Assembly: GCF_023973825.1 (NCBI RefSeq)
Contig: NC_090120.1
Span: forward strand, 1,578,501 to 1,642,500
Reading direction: 5' to 3'
Length of the DNA stretch: 64,000 bases
Origin: Plasmodium brasilianum
Taxonomy: Eukaryota > Apicomplexa > Aconoidasida > Haemosporida > Plasmodiidae
Shown here: positions 24,601 through 36,622 of the stretch, piece by piece
How positions within the stretch are numbered: the first letter of the stretch is position 1
How the letters are laid out: every line of letters starts with the position of its first letter
Program-made: the position numbers and the translations under genes
Notes under the pieces: model-generated
The model's input: only the letters and a program-made list of their open reading frames with translations
Told to the model about the DNA's origin: nothing
Database searches by the model: none

Positions 24601-27600
24601 CATATATATGTATGTATGTATGTATGTATATATGTATGTATATATGTATGTATGTATGTATGTATATATATATATGTATGTATATATGTATATATATATA
24701 TATGTATATATGTATGTATGTATGTATGTATATATATATATGTATATATATATATATGTATGTATGTATGTATATATGTATGTATGTATGTATATATATA
24801 TATGTATGTATATATGTATATATATATATATGTATATATGTATGTATGTATGTATGTATTATATATATTGTATGTATATATGTATATATGTAATATATAT
24901 GTATATGTAGTATGTATGTATGTATATATGTATATGTATGTATGTATGTATGTATATATGTATGTATGTATGTATATATATATATGTATGTATATATGTA
25001 TATATATATATATGTATATATGTATGTATGTATGTATATATATATGTATGTAATATATGTATATATATATATATGTATATATATGTATATATGTATGTAT
25101 ATGTTATATGTATATATATATAGTATGTATGTATATATGTATGTATGTATGTATATATATATATGTATGTATATATGTATATATATATATGTATATATGT
25201 ATGTATGTATATATATATATATGTATGTATGTATGTATGTATATATGTATGTATGTATGTATATATATATATGTATGTATATATGTATATATATATATAT
25301 GTATATATGTATGTATGTATGTATATATATATATGTATGTATATATGTATATATATATATATGTATATATATGTATATATGTATGTATGTATGTACATTT
25401 ATGCAGGTGCCATGTCCCCTGTGGAACTTCCCCCTACCCGTTGTTCATCCTTCTCCCCTTTAAATTTTAGGTTCGTTTTTGTGAGTTTTGTGGCTCTTTT
25501 TAAATTTTCCTTTATCTCTGATATATTTTTATCCTTACAAAAATGAAAGAATAAATTTTGACGATGAATTTGTATTTTGACGTAATTTTTGTATGATAAG
25601 TAGTGAAATATAATTTTGCCATTTTGAAGCTTTTTTTATGTGTTTAGGGATTCATATGAACTTAATTTATTTCGGTAGAGGAGGGGTGGGAAAAAAAAAA
25701 AATAAATAAAATAAAATAAGTAAAATAAAGTAAAATAAAATAAAATAAGTATAATAATGTAAAATAAGTATAATAAAGTAAAATAAGTAAAATAAAGTAA
25801 AATAAAATAAAATAAGTATAATAATGTAAAATAAGTAAAATAAAGTAAAATAAGTAAAATAAAGTAAAATAAGTAAAATAAAGTAAAAAAAGTAAAATAA
25901 AGTAAAATAAGTAAAATAAAGTAAAAAAAGTAAAATACGTAAAATAAAAAAACGAATGTGCCTCTTGTAAGCTAGCATACGACCGTACACCTTTAACAAA
26001 CGTTTGTACATACCAACATACAAACATGTACGCAGGAGTATGTATACACGCATATGGTTATATAACCCCTAAAATGAAAGCATGACACGCTGTATTAGTT
26101 ACGTTTTTACCTGCTCTCTTTGTTTCTCTTCATTATTTTTAAACTCGGTAAAATTATTATGAACGGAGTTGTAAATATTTTGTTTGTAGACACATATAAT
26201 TTTATGTATTAACCTATTGTATTCATCTATTACATTTACAAATATGTCTAATATGTATTTTATATACTTATGTATAATTCTGTATTTGTTTAAAAAGCAT
26301 ATTAAGCTATAATCGATTATTTTTAAATGCTCATAAAGTTCATCCATTTTTTTGACTTTTGTATATTCTAAAAAGTGCCAAGCATGTAGTTATTTAATTG
26401 TATGCATATCCGCCTGTATGTCTGTTAATTTTTTTTTTTTTGTTTTGTTAAATTGGGTATATACATTTTTTCTTATTTCTTTATTCTTTTATTTTATTCT
26501 TTTATTTTATTCCTTTATGTTACTCCTTTATGTTACTCCTTTATGTTACTCCTTTATGTTACTCCTTTATGTTACTCCTTTATGTTACTCCTTTATGTTA
26601 CTCCTTTATGTTACTCCTTTATGTTACTCCTTTATGTTACTCCTTTATGTTACTCCTCTATGTTACTCCTCTATGTTACTCCTCTATGTTACTCCTTTAT
26701 GTTATTCCTTTATGTTATTCCTTTATTGTATTCTTTTATTTATGCTTTTATTTTTTTTTTTATGTTATTCTTTTACAATAGCATTTGGTCTCATTTCTGC
26801 TTATGGTATCTGTACATAAATAAGCTTTTCACAAAGCAGTAAAACAGAAATGTAAAAATTATAAAATCACTATGAGTAGGTTTTGTTGTTCTTATTTTCC
26901 AATTTTCTACATTAAAATTATTGTTTCTAATGTTTATCGCGTGTGCTGCAAAAATGTAAACACTTGCTTTAAGAGGGAAATTTTTTGGTGTGAAAAAGTT
27001 TAAAGTTACGCGTGTAATAATATAAGTACGTATATATGTGCGTATATATGTATGTATGCATGTATATATGCACGTATGTATATATGCACGTATGTATGTA
27101 TGCATGTACGTATGCACGTATGTATGTATGCATGTACGTATGCACGTATGTATGTGCGTGTATATATTTATATATACACACATATGTGCACATAGACAGG
27201 TGTTATTTCAAAAAAAAAAAAAAAAAAAAAAAAAAATTAAAATGCAATATTAACATGATGTTATATATATACGTATATGTACATGCATACATACGTGTAT
27301 ATATGTATGCATGTATATGTATTAAATTCCTACGAACGCTGGGAAATTTCCCAGAATTACACTTTTGCTAAATAATATTTTCATGTTTTTATTGCATATA
27401 TACAAAGAATACAGTCCAATGTTTCATTGCCCATCTGAACACTACAGAGGCCTACAAAATGAAAAGGAAAACAGGAATATATATAAAAATAAAAAAAAAT
27501 AAAAAAAATTAAGAAATATGAAACGAAAAAGTAAAAAAGTTTTTAAAAAATAGACTTATAATTAAACGAAAAAAACAAATAAAATTTTCCCTTTTGTCAA

Positions 27601-29052
27601 TTGTAAGTATGCATATGTGTATGCGTTGGCCCATAGAGATTAGCATTGGTAAGAGTGTTCACTAGGAAACCCTCGTTAGAATGCATAAACATGCATGTGC
27701 ACGTGTCATATTATTTATTTTTTTCATTTTTCATTTTTCATTTTTCCTTATTCATGTTTCTCATTATTCATGTTTCTCATTATTCATGTTTCTCATTATT
27801 CATGTTTCTCATTATTCATGTTTCTCATTATTCATGTTTCTCATTATTCATGTTTCTCATTATTCATGTTTCTCATTATTATTCACTGTCTTATGCTCTT
27901 TTGTTGCTTATTTGTTTCCTTCGTCATGTAATACAAACCGTCTGAATTTTCGTCCCATAAGCAAACATTCGATGTTGTTAGAGGGGATCCGTTTTTCTCC
28001 ATTAATATGCAGGTAGCTATTTTGTTAAAACGAAAAAAAAAAAAAAATAAAATAAAAATAAAAAAAAAAATAAAAATGTTTTGATGACCACATAATAGCT
28101 AGCTTTTTTTTTTTTTCTTTGACAATTTAACTTTACTAAAACAGGAAAATAAATTATTATATGCATATTAAGATGGTCTACTAGATCCATTAACTGTTTG
28201 TAAAATGCATACTTTATGATACAAAAGAATGATCGACTTTTATTATTTTGAAGCTTTGCAATTTTGGAGTTTTTCTCTGTAGCGTTTATGTACTATTTAA
28301 TCTGGTGATAATGTTCCTTAATATACCACTATTATATATTTAACTAACTATCTAATTACATATTTATATAAAACAATTTGTTACCAACATATTTAAATGG
28401 CTTGTTTAATTTAGACAACTCCTTCAAGGTTGTGTCCAAAATTTGGGACACCCAGAAATTTGTTTTTTCTTCTTTGTAGTAAATTTTTTCGAGAAACTGC
28501 GAAATCGTCTTTAAAAAAAAAATCAAAAGGGTGAGTACACATGTGCGCATTTCGGAGAGAATTTCATAAAAGTTAACGTTTACAAATGCAAATAATTATG
28601 TAGACATGTCGACAGATGAAAACAGGTAGACACTGTTAAGTATTAAACAGGATAAATTACTTGTTTTCCTATTTCTTCCATCAGCTCAACATCAAACTCC
28701 TCCTGTATGAATGTATATTTTGTTCATTTATTTTTATATTTATATTTTCCTCAAAAAAGGAAAGAAGTAAAAAGGAGGGAAAAAATAGAAAAAAAAAAAA
28801 GTAAATGTAAAAGTAAATGTAAAAGTAAATGTAAAAGTAAATGTAAAAGTAAATGTAAAATTAAATATAGAAGTAAAATTGCAAGAACAAGGATAGAAAA
28901 TGGTCGTATGCAAAGAAAACAAAACAATGTGTGTGAAGAAAAAAAAAAAAAAAAAAAAAATTATTCTTTTATTTAAAATGTGTAACCACTTTGGTTTTAA
29001 GTTATAACAGGATGTTACTAAAAATTACCTGAAACTTGTCTGTATCGTTCAT
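21669..29052 (-). CDS. Divergent gamma-tubulin complex (Spc97/Spc98-like) protein
   Basis: Ten predicted exons, 5' to 3': 29029..29052, 28661..28702, 28385..28508, 28223..28276, 27939..28016, 26111..26367, 25438..25629, 24310..24441, 23704..24033 and 21669..23513. All phases agree and give 1025 aa. The N-terminal half has a GRIP1-like helical pattern ([16 protein letters not shown], then [10 protein letters not shown]) and ALNKWLKKI followed by a loop and [12 protein letters not shown], as in gamma-tubulin complex proteins before the second half. [16 protein letters not shown] plus [15 protein letters not shown] resemble GRIP2. The family nucleates microtubules at spindle poles. No simple motif proves the assignment, and the tail is Lys/Asn-rich. 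Exons 4 and 5 are the least certain. Introns hold kilobase-scale tandem repeats. The alternative call is a conserved Plasmodium protein of unknown function. Confidence 0.6.
24601..25398 (+). repeat. TATG/TA compound microsatellite in an intron
   Basis: About 800 bp made almost only of TATG and TA units, with higher-order blocks of roughly 130-200 bp that repeat each other. It fills most of the intron 24442-25437 of the - gene. Open frames of Met-Tyr-Val-Cys-Ile here are repeat artefacts. Confidence 0.95.
25701..25950 (+). repeat. AAAATAAGT/AAAATAAAGT minisatellite in an intron
   Basis: Irregular tandem units of 9-10 bp inside the intron 25630-26110 of the - gene. Confidence 0.85.
26488..26735 (+). 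repeat. 13-bp minisatellite in an intron
   Basis: About sixteen copies of TTTATGTTACTCC, with TCTATG and TTATTCC variants near the end. It lies in the large intron 26368-27938 of the - gene. Since 13 is not a multiple of three, every + frame reads a mixed Leu-Tyr-Val-Thr-Pro pattern. Confidence 0.9.
27040..27160 (+). repeat. TATG/CACG microsatellite in an intron
   Basis: Interleaved GTATGTATG, CATGTACG and GCACGTATG units, in the same intron as the 13-bp repeat. Confidence 0.8.
27740..27885 (+). repeat. 16-bp minisatellite in an intron
   Basis: About nine perfect copies of TCATTATTCATGTTTC, immediately downstream (in gene orientation) of predicted exon 5 of the - gene. Confidence 0.9.
28797..28870 (+). 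repeat. 12-bp minisatellite in an intron
   Basis: About six copies of AAATGTAAAAGT in the first intron of the - gene. Confidence 0.85.
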
Positions 29053-29737
29053 TCTTGCAATCACAGTTTTATTTATATATGTTAAGAAAATTTTTTTAAA
29101 ACAAAAATAACTTTCTTTATTACGGAAAATTAAGCTGCTGATTGATGTAACGAAGTTCGAAGCTGTTCTTGCTTGTGTTCCTATGTTTGTATTTTGTGTT
29201 TTCTATTTTATACTTTGTATTTTCTATTTCGTGTGTTCTATTTTTTATTATTTTATTTTACTACTTTATTATTTTACTATTTTATTATTTTACTACTTTA
29301 TTCTTTTACTATTTTATTATTTTACTATTTTATTATTTTACTACTTTATTATTTTACTACTTTATTATTTTACTACTTTATTATTTTACTATTTTATTAT
29401 TTTACTACTTTATTATTTTACTACTTTATTATTTTACTACTTTATTATTTTACTACTTTATTATTTTACTACTTTATTATTTTACTACTTTATTATTTTA
29501 CTACTTTATTATTTTACTATTTTTTTTATTTTTTAAATTCTTCCAACCTCCACTTTCTCCTTTTTATCTCATTAATCAGTCTTTGCTAAAAATTATTTTT
29601 CTAATAATCGCAGAGTTCATTGGGCTTTTCGTTTATTATATAAAACATGTTATATATAAAAATGTCGAGAATCTGTAGTATGCTATATATGCACATATAA
29701 TACGTGCGTATGAATATATACTGTGCACACATAAGAG

Positions 29738-29768
<31 letters not shown>

Positions 29769-31834
29769 GTACGTACGTCCAAAATCATTCCTTGCTTATT
29801 TTTCTCAGGAAACAATTTAATGAAAAAAAAAAAGAAAACATGTAATAAATAGTAATAGATAGAAATGAACAATAAGCTAATTTATTTTCCTACATATTGA
29901 GAATAGAAGAAAAATTAAAATTATTTTACATATATAGTATTTATATTGAGGGACTACTGATAAAACATTTGAAATGTTATAGCTGATGAGATTTTAAGCT
30001 GAAATGGTTTTTTACAAAGAATGATAAACATAGACAATCTTCTTCATAATTTAAAATGTAAAAAAAAGAAAAGGAAAAACGGAACAGCAGAAAAAGAAGG
30101 AAAATAAAGAAAAATTAAACAGACAAACAAAAAAACAGTCGTAACTTTATAACAGTAAGTTTCTCTTTAAGTTTAGGGTTCCTTTTACTTTTTTGTCGAT
30201 TATTAATATGTATTCCTTCACTATATCGTTATTGAGGTTTTTCGAAAAAAAAAAAAAAATTTGATAAAAATGTGTATTATATATATATTTATATATATAC
30301 ATTTTCATAGTAGTTTGAAAACGTGTGTATTTTAATGAACTACGAATGAAACTAAACCAAAAGGATGAAAAATAAATTTTTTTTATATTTAATATCACAT
30401 GTCTAATGTCCATTTAATATTAAAATAAAGTTCAAAAGGAAATAGCTTAAATGAAGCAGTATTATTTTATTTTATTTTATTTTATTTTTCGAATATGTTG
30501 CTTGGGTTATTTTGTATATTACTTTATGTGTGCCTCTAGAAACCCAGAATTTTGCAAATGAAAGATGGATTGTTTTGCTATCAAAATTGATAAAAAAAAA
30601 AAAGATAAAAAAGTAAAATGTATAATGAATAGTAAATGGTTAAATGTGAAAAGTGCAAAAAACGAAAGAAGAAAAAAAACTAGATTAACCAGATAGCAAT
30701 TACACTAACGATCAAACAAAAGAAATTATCTCCAAAATTACACATTTAGCATAACATATTTAAGATGAAATTTTCTTTACATGCTATAAGTTTGCGTTTA
30801 TTTCATACATCTCTTTTTGTTTGTATCTTCACTTCAAGAGGTCATTATTTCAAGTTATCATTTCATTTTTACAATTGTTTATGTGCAAGTGCTCCAAATC
30901 TATTTTAAAAAATTTCAAATATGCATGCATACATATACACACGCCTGTTTGCATACACTTGCGTTAACATGTTCATTTTAAATGTAAGAAAATAAAATAA
31001 TAATAATATGATGACAATAAAATATTAGCTAGTTAATTGTTCATCTTTTTCTTTAAATATTATAATTGTAAATGTAATATATGTATCTTTTGTTTCATTT
31101 AAAAAAAAAAAAAAAAAAAATACTTCAATTTTGCTAATAAAATTGTGATATATTCATATATACATATATACGTATATATATATAATATATGTGTATGTGT
31201 ATATGCGTATACTTATGTATTTTACCAAGGTTTATCATTCGAAGACGACTCTGTATGTATTTATTCACTTTTTATTTATGGTATGTATGTATGTATGTAT
31301 GTATACTCTTTTTTTTTATGCTCTCAAAAAGGAAAGCAAATGTGCGCGGAAATATGCGCATGAATATGCGCGTGTGCCATTTTTTGTAGAACAAATTAGT
31401 TAAGTAAATCTCATATTAAACGTATGTACGTATATTACATTTCGTGTGCAGGGGGAACAAGCATGTGCTTGTATTTATATATATGTATGTGAACGTCAGT
31501 GAATATTCAATAATTAGCACGTGCTGATTTACAACAGTTTTGACTGTGTAGTAATTCTTTACGTTGAGTACTAACGGGTACATATTATGCGCATGTACAT
31601 ATATGTATGTTTTTATGTACGTGTATATACGTCTGTATGCATATATGTACGCATGTATGCACGTATGTTTGTATTTACGTATATTTTACCACAACCCTAC
31701 GTACGCACATATTACGACCGCTTCTTCCCTCTTTAAATTTTTTATTCTCTTAAATTATCTTTAATCGTTTTGTTCATTAACAACCAATTTTTTTTATTTG
31801 AAAATTACGCAAAAGTATATATCACTTTGTTGGA

Positions 31835-31867
<33 letters not shown>

Positions 31868-32224
31868 ACGACGTAAAGTATTTATTATTACCATTTTTCA
31901 TTTAACCTTGGGAATAAGCTAATGTAAGTACATTCTGTTTTGTATCTTTTTATTTTTTTTTTTTTACATCAATTCTTGTGAACATATTTGTACAAATTTT
32001 TCTTCCATATTTATAATAAATAATTTTCGCATTAAGACTTGCAAAGTAAAAATTACAAAAGCGGGAGTCAGACTTAAAAGAAGATTGAGAGCGAAATTAA
32101 GAAGAGCAAATATAAAGGGAAAAATAAAAAGAAAAGTAATATCAAAAGCAAAAGATAAAGCAAACGCGAAAGCAGCATATCAGTTGTAACAAAGCGGAAT
32201 TAAAATCTTATTATTGAAAAAAAA
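29053..32224. other. Divergent intergenic region
   Basis: Shared upstream region of the gamma-tubulin-complex-like gene (-) and the SLBP-domain gene (+). It contains an 11-bp minisatellite (29225-29525), TA tracts near 29744-29768, and A runs near 31100 and 31840-31865. I see no supportable gene. A - frame at 30147-30413 is AT-rich and unsupported. Confidence 0.55.
29225..29525 (+). repeat. 11-bp minisatellite
   Basis: About twenty-five copies of TTATTTTACTA with ACTAC/ACTAT variants, 200 bp upstream of the start codon of the - gene, so it may lie in its 5' UTR. Confidence 0.9.
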
Positions 32225-34552
32225 ATGTCTACTATCAGATGGGTAGATCTTCTGTCAAGCGAGTCAAGTAAAGAAAAAAAAAAAAAAAAAAAAAAAAGAG
32301 AAAGAAAGAAAGAAATCATACCTTCTTATGGATGCATTTTTTTCTTTTTGGATAGTATATAATTAAAACTGCTTATGTTGTTTAATCATAGTTTAATTTT
32401 TTTTTTTTTTTCCCCACTTCTCCTTACCCGTGTCTTACGAAGATGTTGATACAATCTTTAATTTTTAATCTACAAAATGAAATGCAGTTGTTCAATGTTT
32501 GTAAACACTTTTAACTATTATTATTCCCTTTTAAATTATACATACGTATTAACTTATTCGTTTTATTTTCCTTTTTTTATGTACTGTTCATAATTTTTTT
32601 TTTTTTTTTTTTTATACTATTGGTCAGACTTTTCTCACTCAGTCACCAACAACGACGAAATTAATGAAAAATTGAAAAAAAAGAAATTTCTCTACAACAA
32701 AGAAAATGACTTGAATAGCAGTTTTTTAAATTCATACAATGCAGATCTAGACAATAGTAATATAGGAATAAATTTAAAAATAAAAAACATGTGCATTGCA
32801 GATAAAAAGGACAAAATGGTAGACGCTTCTTCTGACGGTGCAAAGGTTATGATGAATAAGGATAGTACTAGGGAGTCTTATAATAACGAAAAGGAAATTG
32901 TACACTGTGGATTGAAAAAAGAAGAACATGTTAGCAAGGATGAACGAGGATTATTACATAAAAGTGAGTGTGTGAAGGGGGAAAATTGCTACACTGGTAT
33001 TAACATGCAAGGTGAAGCGGAAGGTGTGCATGGTCAGAATGGAGTAAGTAATGTGAATGGAGTGAGTAATGTTAATATGGTATATAATGTGAAAAATGTA
33101 TATGATGATAATAATACTGAGGCAAAAGTAGACATAGGGGAGGATGGGGTGAGAAAAGCAGGGATAGTTACGCAAAATGGTCAAACTAGTGAGGTTGATC
33201 ATATTAGCGATACAGGTCAGATACGTGCGGCTAATCTAGCTAGCAAAGGAAGTGAACATAAAGGGGGGAAAATAAGGGAAGAGAAGGAGAAGGAGGAAAA
33301 GGAGGAGAGGAAAACGGAAAAAAAAAAAATTGTCCTTTCAAGGTACAATAAAAATTCTGGTAATTTACTCAAAATTGAAAGTAATAGTAATGTAAATGAT
33401 AGTAGAAATAAAATAGGGAAAAAAAAAAAAAAAAAAAAAAGTCCGTCAAATACGACCAATACTACCAATATGGTCAATAAGGCCAATGTGACCAATGCGA
33501 CCAGTGCGACCAATGCGAACAATGCGACCAATGCGATCAATATGCCCAGTTCGTCCCTTTTAGCCAATTTCCCCAACTCACCCAATTCAGCCGCTTTTCC
33601 TAAATCCCATAAGAAGAATAAAAAAATTGTGAATGTGCAGATGGATAAAAAGGAATTAAAAAATTCTTTTTTTTCCAAATATATTGTAAACAAAAAAGAA
33701 GAAAACAAAATTAAAAATAAAATTATAAAGGAGAGCAAAGATCAGCAAATAATAAACTTACCTTCTAATTCAAAAACTGAAAAGGAAAATAAAAAATTAT
33801 CAACAGTTAATGGAAAAATGTGTAATTTGTTAAGTAAGACCTCTTGTGAAAAGACATGTACAACAGCTAATGGTAAGAAGAGAAAAGACAGAAATGTAAA
33901 TACCGAAAACAGTATTTCGAAGTTTAACTGCACATTATCTCATGATATAACCCTGGACGATAATAACATCCCAATGAACCCGTCCAAGAAAGTAAAAAAC
34001 AAGTTGAAGCAACAAATGAGTCAAAATATACCTAAAGAGGAAGGTACATACACGAATGGAATGAACAGAATAAACTTTTATGATGATAATGTATATAATA
34101 AAGAAAACAAAAAAAATTTAACAGAGTTACACATAAACAATTATGCTCAAGTTGTAAAAGAACAAGAGGACATAAACTCTACTTTATTAAATATGCAAGG
34201 TGCCAACAATTTCTTATATTCTCACAAAAAAAATATGAACAACAATATTAATTTAGAGAAGTTTAATAATTTCAGTAATAATTTTATTAACTATTTAGGT
34301 GATATAAGAAACCATGCCAGTGAACCTTTGCACTGTGTAAATAGTAACAGAGTCAATAGTCGCTTAAAAGAAATAGCTGTAGGTAAATCGACAAAGGAAT
34401 ATAAGAACTATGTGAAGCGTGTGAAATATGAAGAAAGAATGGCTGATGATCCATGTACTCCTAACGCATATGAAAACATAACGAATGCGAAATTTCAAGC
34501 AAAGTATAACCTATGGAGGAAGAAGTTGCATAAGTTTGACACCATCAACTGA
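32225..34552 (+). CDS. SLBP: Histone mRNA stem-loop-binding protein (SLBP) domain protein
   Basis: Two exons, 32225..32267 and 32628..34552, join in phase (donor A|GTAAAG, acceptor TTGGTCAG) and give 655 aa. The last 66 residues match the SLBP RNA-binding domain: LKEIAVGKSTKEYKNYVKRV aligns with the conserved QKQIDYGKNTxGYxxFLKEV block, then CTPNAY (TPN at 625-627) with the hallmark TPNK, then YNLWRKKLHKFD with IKLWKVALHFWD. SLBP binds the 3' hairpin of replication-dependent histone mRNAs and controls their processing and translation. The protein ends almost at the domain border, with no C-terminal extension. The other 580 residues are Lys/Asn-rich and low complexity, with SNVNG-like repeats, a KEEKEERK stretch and a TNATNA tract. 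The start is strengthened by the short conserved-looking exon MSTIRWVDLLSSES. The lysine in TPNK is replaced by Ala. Confidence 0.83.
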
Positions 34553-34616
34553 GCGGTCCTGCGAGGGGGCGCACGAACGGGGGTATGCTTGTATATAAGT
34601 ATATGCGAACACATGA

Positions 34617-34648
<32 letters not shown>

Positions 34649-35375
34649 GAATGCGTACCTACGCGCTTCCCACATGTTTGCCTTGTCAGCACAAAGTTTT
34701 TGCGCGATTATGATTGAAAAAAAAGGAAATATTTTATGAGGTATGGGAGAAATAAATCTGTTACTAAAATGTTCGGATGCGTTTTTACAATAAGTTAAAT
34801 GTAAATACGCTGCAGAGGAAAATACAGTCCTAAGTGAATTTCTCATGTGCACATTTATATAATGGTATATGCAGCGGTACGTATAATGACACATACAGGG
34901 ACATATACAATGGTATATCTAATAGCATTTGCTTCTTTTCTTTCCCCCTTACGCACATATTGACTCCCCTTTATTTCTGCATACATTCATTCAAGCATTG
35001 TAAGTTTTACTAATACTTCCTATTTTTTCCAACGTCCTTGGTTAATTAAATTATCCCTATGTTAATTACTTGAAAAAAGTCTTTCACGTTTAAAAATGAA
35101 TTTCCTTTTTTTTTTTTTTTTTTTTCTTCCATCCCTACCCCCTTTGCATTTTTTTGTTTATGTTTTATTTAATGAGCCTTTGTAACAATATGCAAAATGA
35201 ATTTTTACTTTTTAAATTGTAAAAATATAATAACGAGAAAAAAAAAAAAAAAAAAAAGAATGAAAGAAAGAACGAATGAATGAATGAAAATAATATTAGC
35301 TAAAGTTTACGCAAATTTTATTTTCAAATTGCTATCATTTATGAGCTTTGCTTTTAAAAGGTGTGGAAATAAGAC

Positions 35376-35408
<33 letters not shown>

Positions 35409-35698
35409 ACTGTATGACTACAAAATATGAAATAACAAAATCATAAAATTCTGCGTTATGAAATTATAAAAAGAAGCAGTGCCCAATAGTGTGGCAGTGA
35501 CTGAATTGGCATTTCAAAAAAAAAAAATATAGATATATAAAAATATAGATATAAAAAAATATAGATATATAAAAATATAGATATATATAAATATAAAAAT
35601 GAACACACGAGCGCACATATGCATGTATGCACGTATGCCCATATGCCCGTGTACATACACATGCTGGACTGTTCACGCGTGGTGCCTCCTCCACCCCT
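34553..35698. other. Convergent spacer
   Basis: Between the SLBP-domain gene (+) and the phosphatase gene (-). It has a short TATG block (34620-34648), T and A runs (near 35108, 35239, 35377) and an ATATAGATATATAAAA repeat at about 35525-35597. No gene seen. Confidence 0.6.
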
Positions 35699-36622
35699 TC
35701 AGGAGAAGTATATAGGTGGCTGCTTCTTAACAAATTCGTTTGCAGCGTTTTCAATAGTGGATGGACCGAAACATTTAAACTGAAAGGATGAGTTTTCATC
35801 AATTTCCATTATGCTAGCTATATTTCCACATCGATAGCAATAATTTGGAGCTGACCATATAGTGATTAACTTTTTATCAAACCACCATTTGTATCCTTCC
35901 ATAACAAGTTGGTGTGCTCTAGCAATAATTTCAATATTATTAACATAACAGAATTTCTGTACAATGTCAGGTCCAAATAAATGTCCTGCACCTCTTGGAC
36001 TTTTATCCCATCCATTTTTATCAGATGGATCTGACCACATAATATCACATAAAGAACCATATCTTGGAATTTCTTGAAATCTTTTTATTTCTCTTAATTC
36101 ATCAATTTTATTAAAAGATGGTGATAATCCTCCATGTATACAAAAATAATTATTTTCAATTAAAGCACCGACTGAAAGATAATCAAAAACATCGGTACAG
36201 TATTTCCATACATTAACTGAACCATATTTTTTTATGCATTCATCATAAAAACCGTACACTTCAGTAATTTGTCTACTCTCATGATTTCCTCTTATTAAAG
36301 TTATTTGGTCAGGATACCTTAACTTTAATGCTAATAATAATAAAAATGTTTCTATGCTATATTTACCTCTATCTACGTAGTCACCTAAAAATATATAATT
36401 AATATATGGTAATTCATTACCTATGTTAAAGAGTTCAGTTAAATCATGAAACTGGCCATGTATATCTCCGCATATGATTACTGGTATATTTACATTTCTA
36501 ATATTTTCTTCCTTTATTAGTAGCACCTTTGCCGCGTTACATAATCGCTTTACTTCTTTTTCTTCCAGTAATTGACATTTCTTTAAAATGTATATTTGTT
36601 TTTCAAGATAAGTGGAGTTCAT
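35699..36622 (-). CDS. Serine/threonine protein phosphatase, PP4/PP6-like (PP2A family)
   Basis: Single exon, 307 aa from the ATG at 36622; the frame upstream of it has no conserved sequence. All PPP metallophosphatase motifs are present: GDIHG (52-56), GDYVDRG (80-86), GNHE (112-115), [25 protein letters not shown] and [12 protein letters not shown]. These coordinate two metals and phosphate in the active site. CTDVFDYLS and the MEGYKW segment favour PP4; [25 protein letters not shown] is equally like PP6. The N-terminal helix ([23 protein letters not shown]) looks like PP4 ([21 protein letters not shown]). The C-terminus is IYFS and not the usual YFL, so the carboxymethylated leucine of PP2A/PP4/PP6 is absent. 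Partner regulatory subunits are not encoded nearby. Confidence 0.93.
   Translation of the reverse strand: MNSTYLEKQIYILKKCQLLEEKEVKRLCNAAKVLLIKEENIRNVNIPVIICGDIHGQFHDLTELFNIGNELPYINYIFLGDYVDRGKYSIETFLLLLALKLRYPDQITLIRGNHESRQITEVYGFYDECIKKYGSVNVWKYCTDVFDYLSVGALIENNYFCIHGGLSPSFNKIDELREIKRFQEIPRYGSLCDIMWSDPSDKNGWDKSPRGAGHLFGPDIVQKFCYVNNIEIIARAHQLVMEGYKWWFDKKLITIWSAPNYCYRCGNIASIMEIDENSSFQFKCFGPSTIENAANEFVKKQPPIYFS

Noticed and set aside
24588..25546. Multiple 100-180-codon Met-Tyr-Val-Cys frames
   Set aside because: TATG/TA microsatellite inside an intron of the - gene.
29169..29678. 169-codon hydrophobic + frame resembling a membrane protein
   Set aside because: Encoded by the 11-bp TTATTTTACTA repeat; Leu-Tyr-Phe hydrophobicity is an artefact.
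29940..30015. TGATGA and CTGA words suggesting a C/D snoRNA
   Set aside because: No clear box C at the start, no terminal stem, and such words are common in AT-rich sequence.
30147..30413. 88-codon - frame
   Set aside because: AT-driven, no ATG-proximal conservation, domain or supported splice site.
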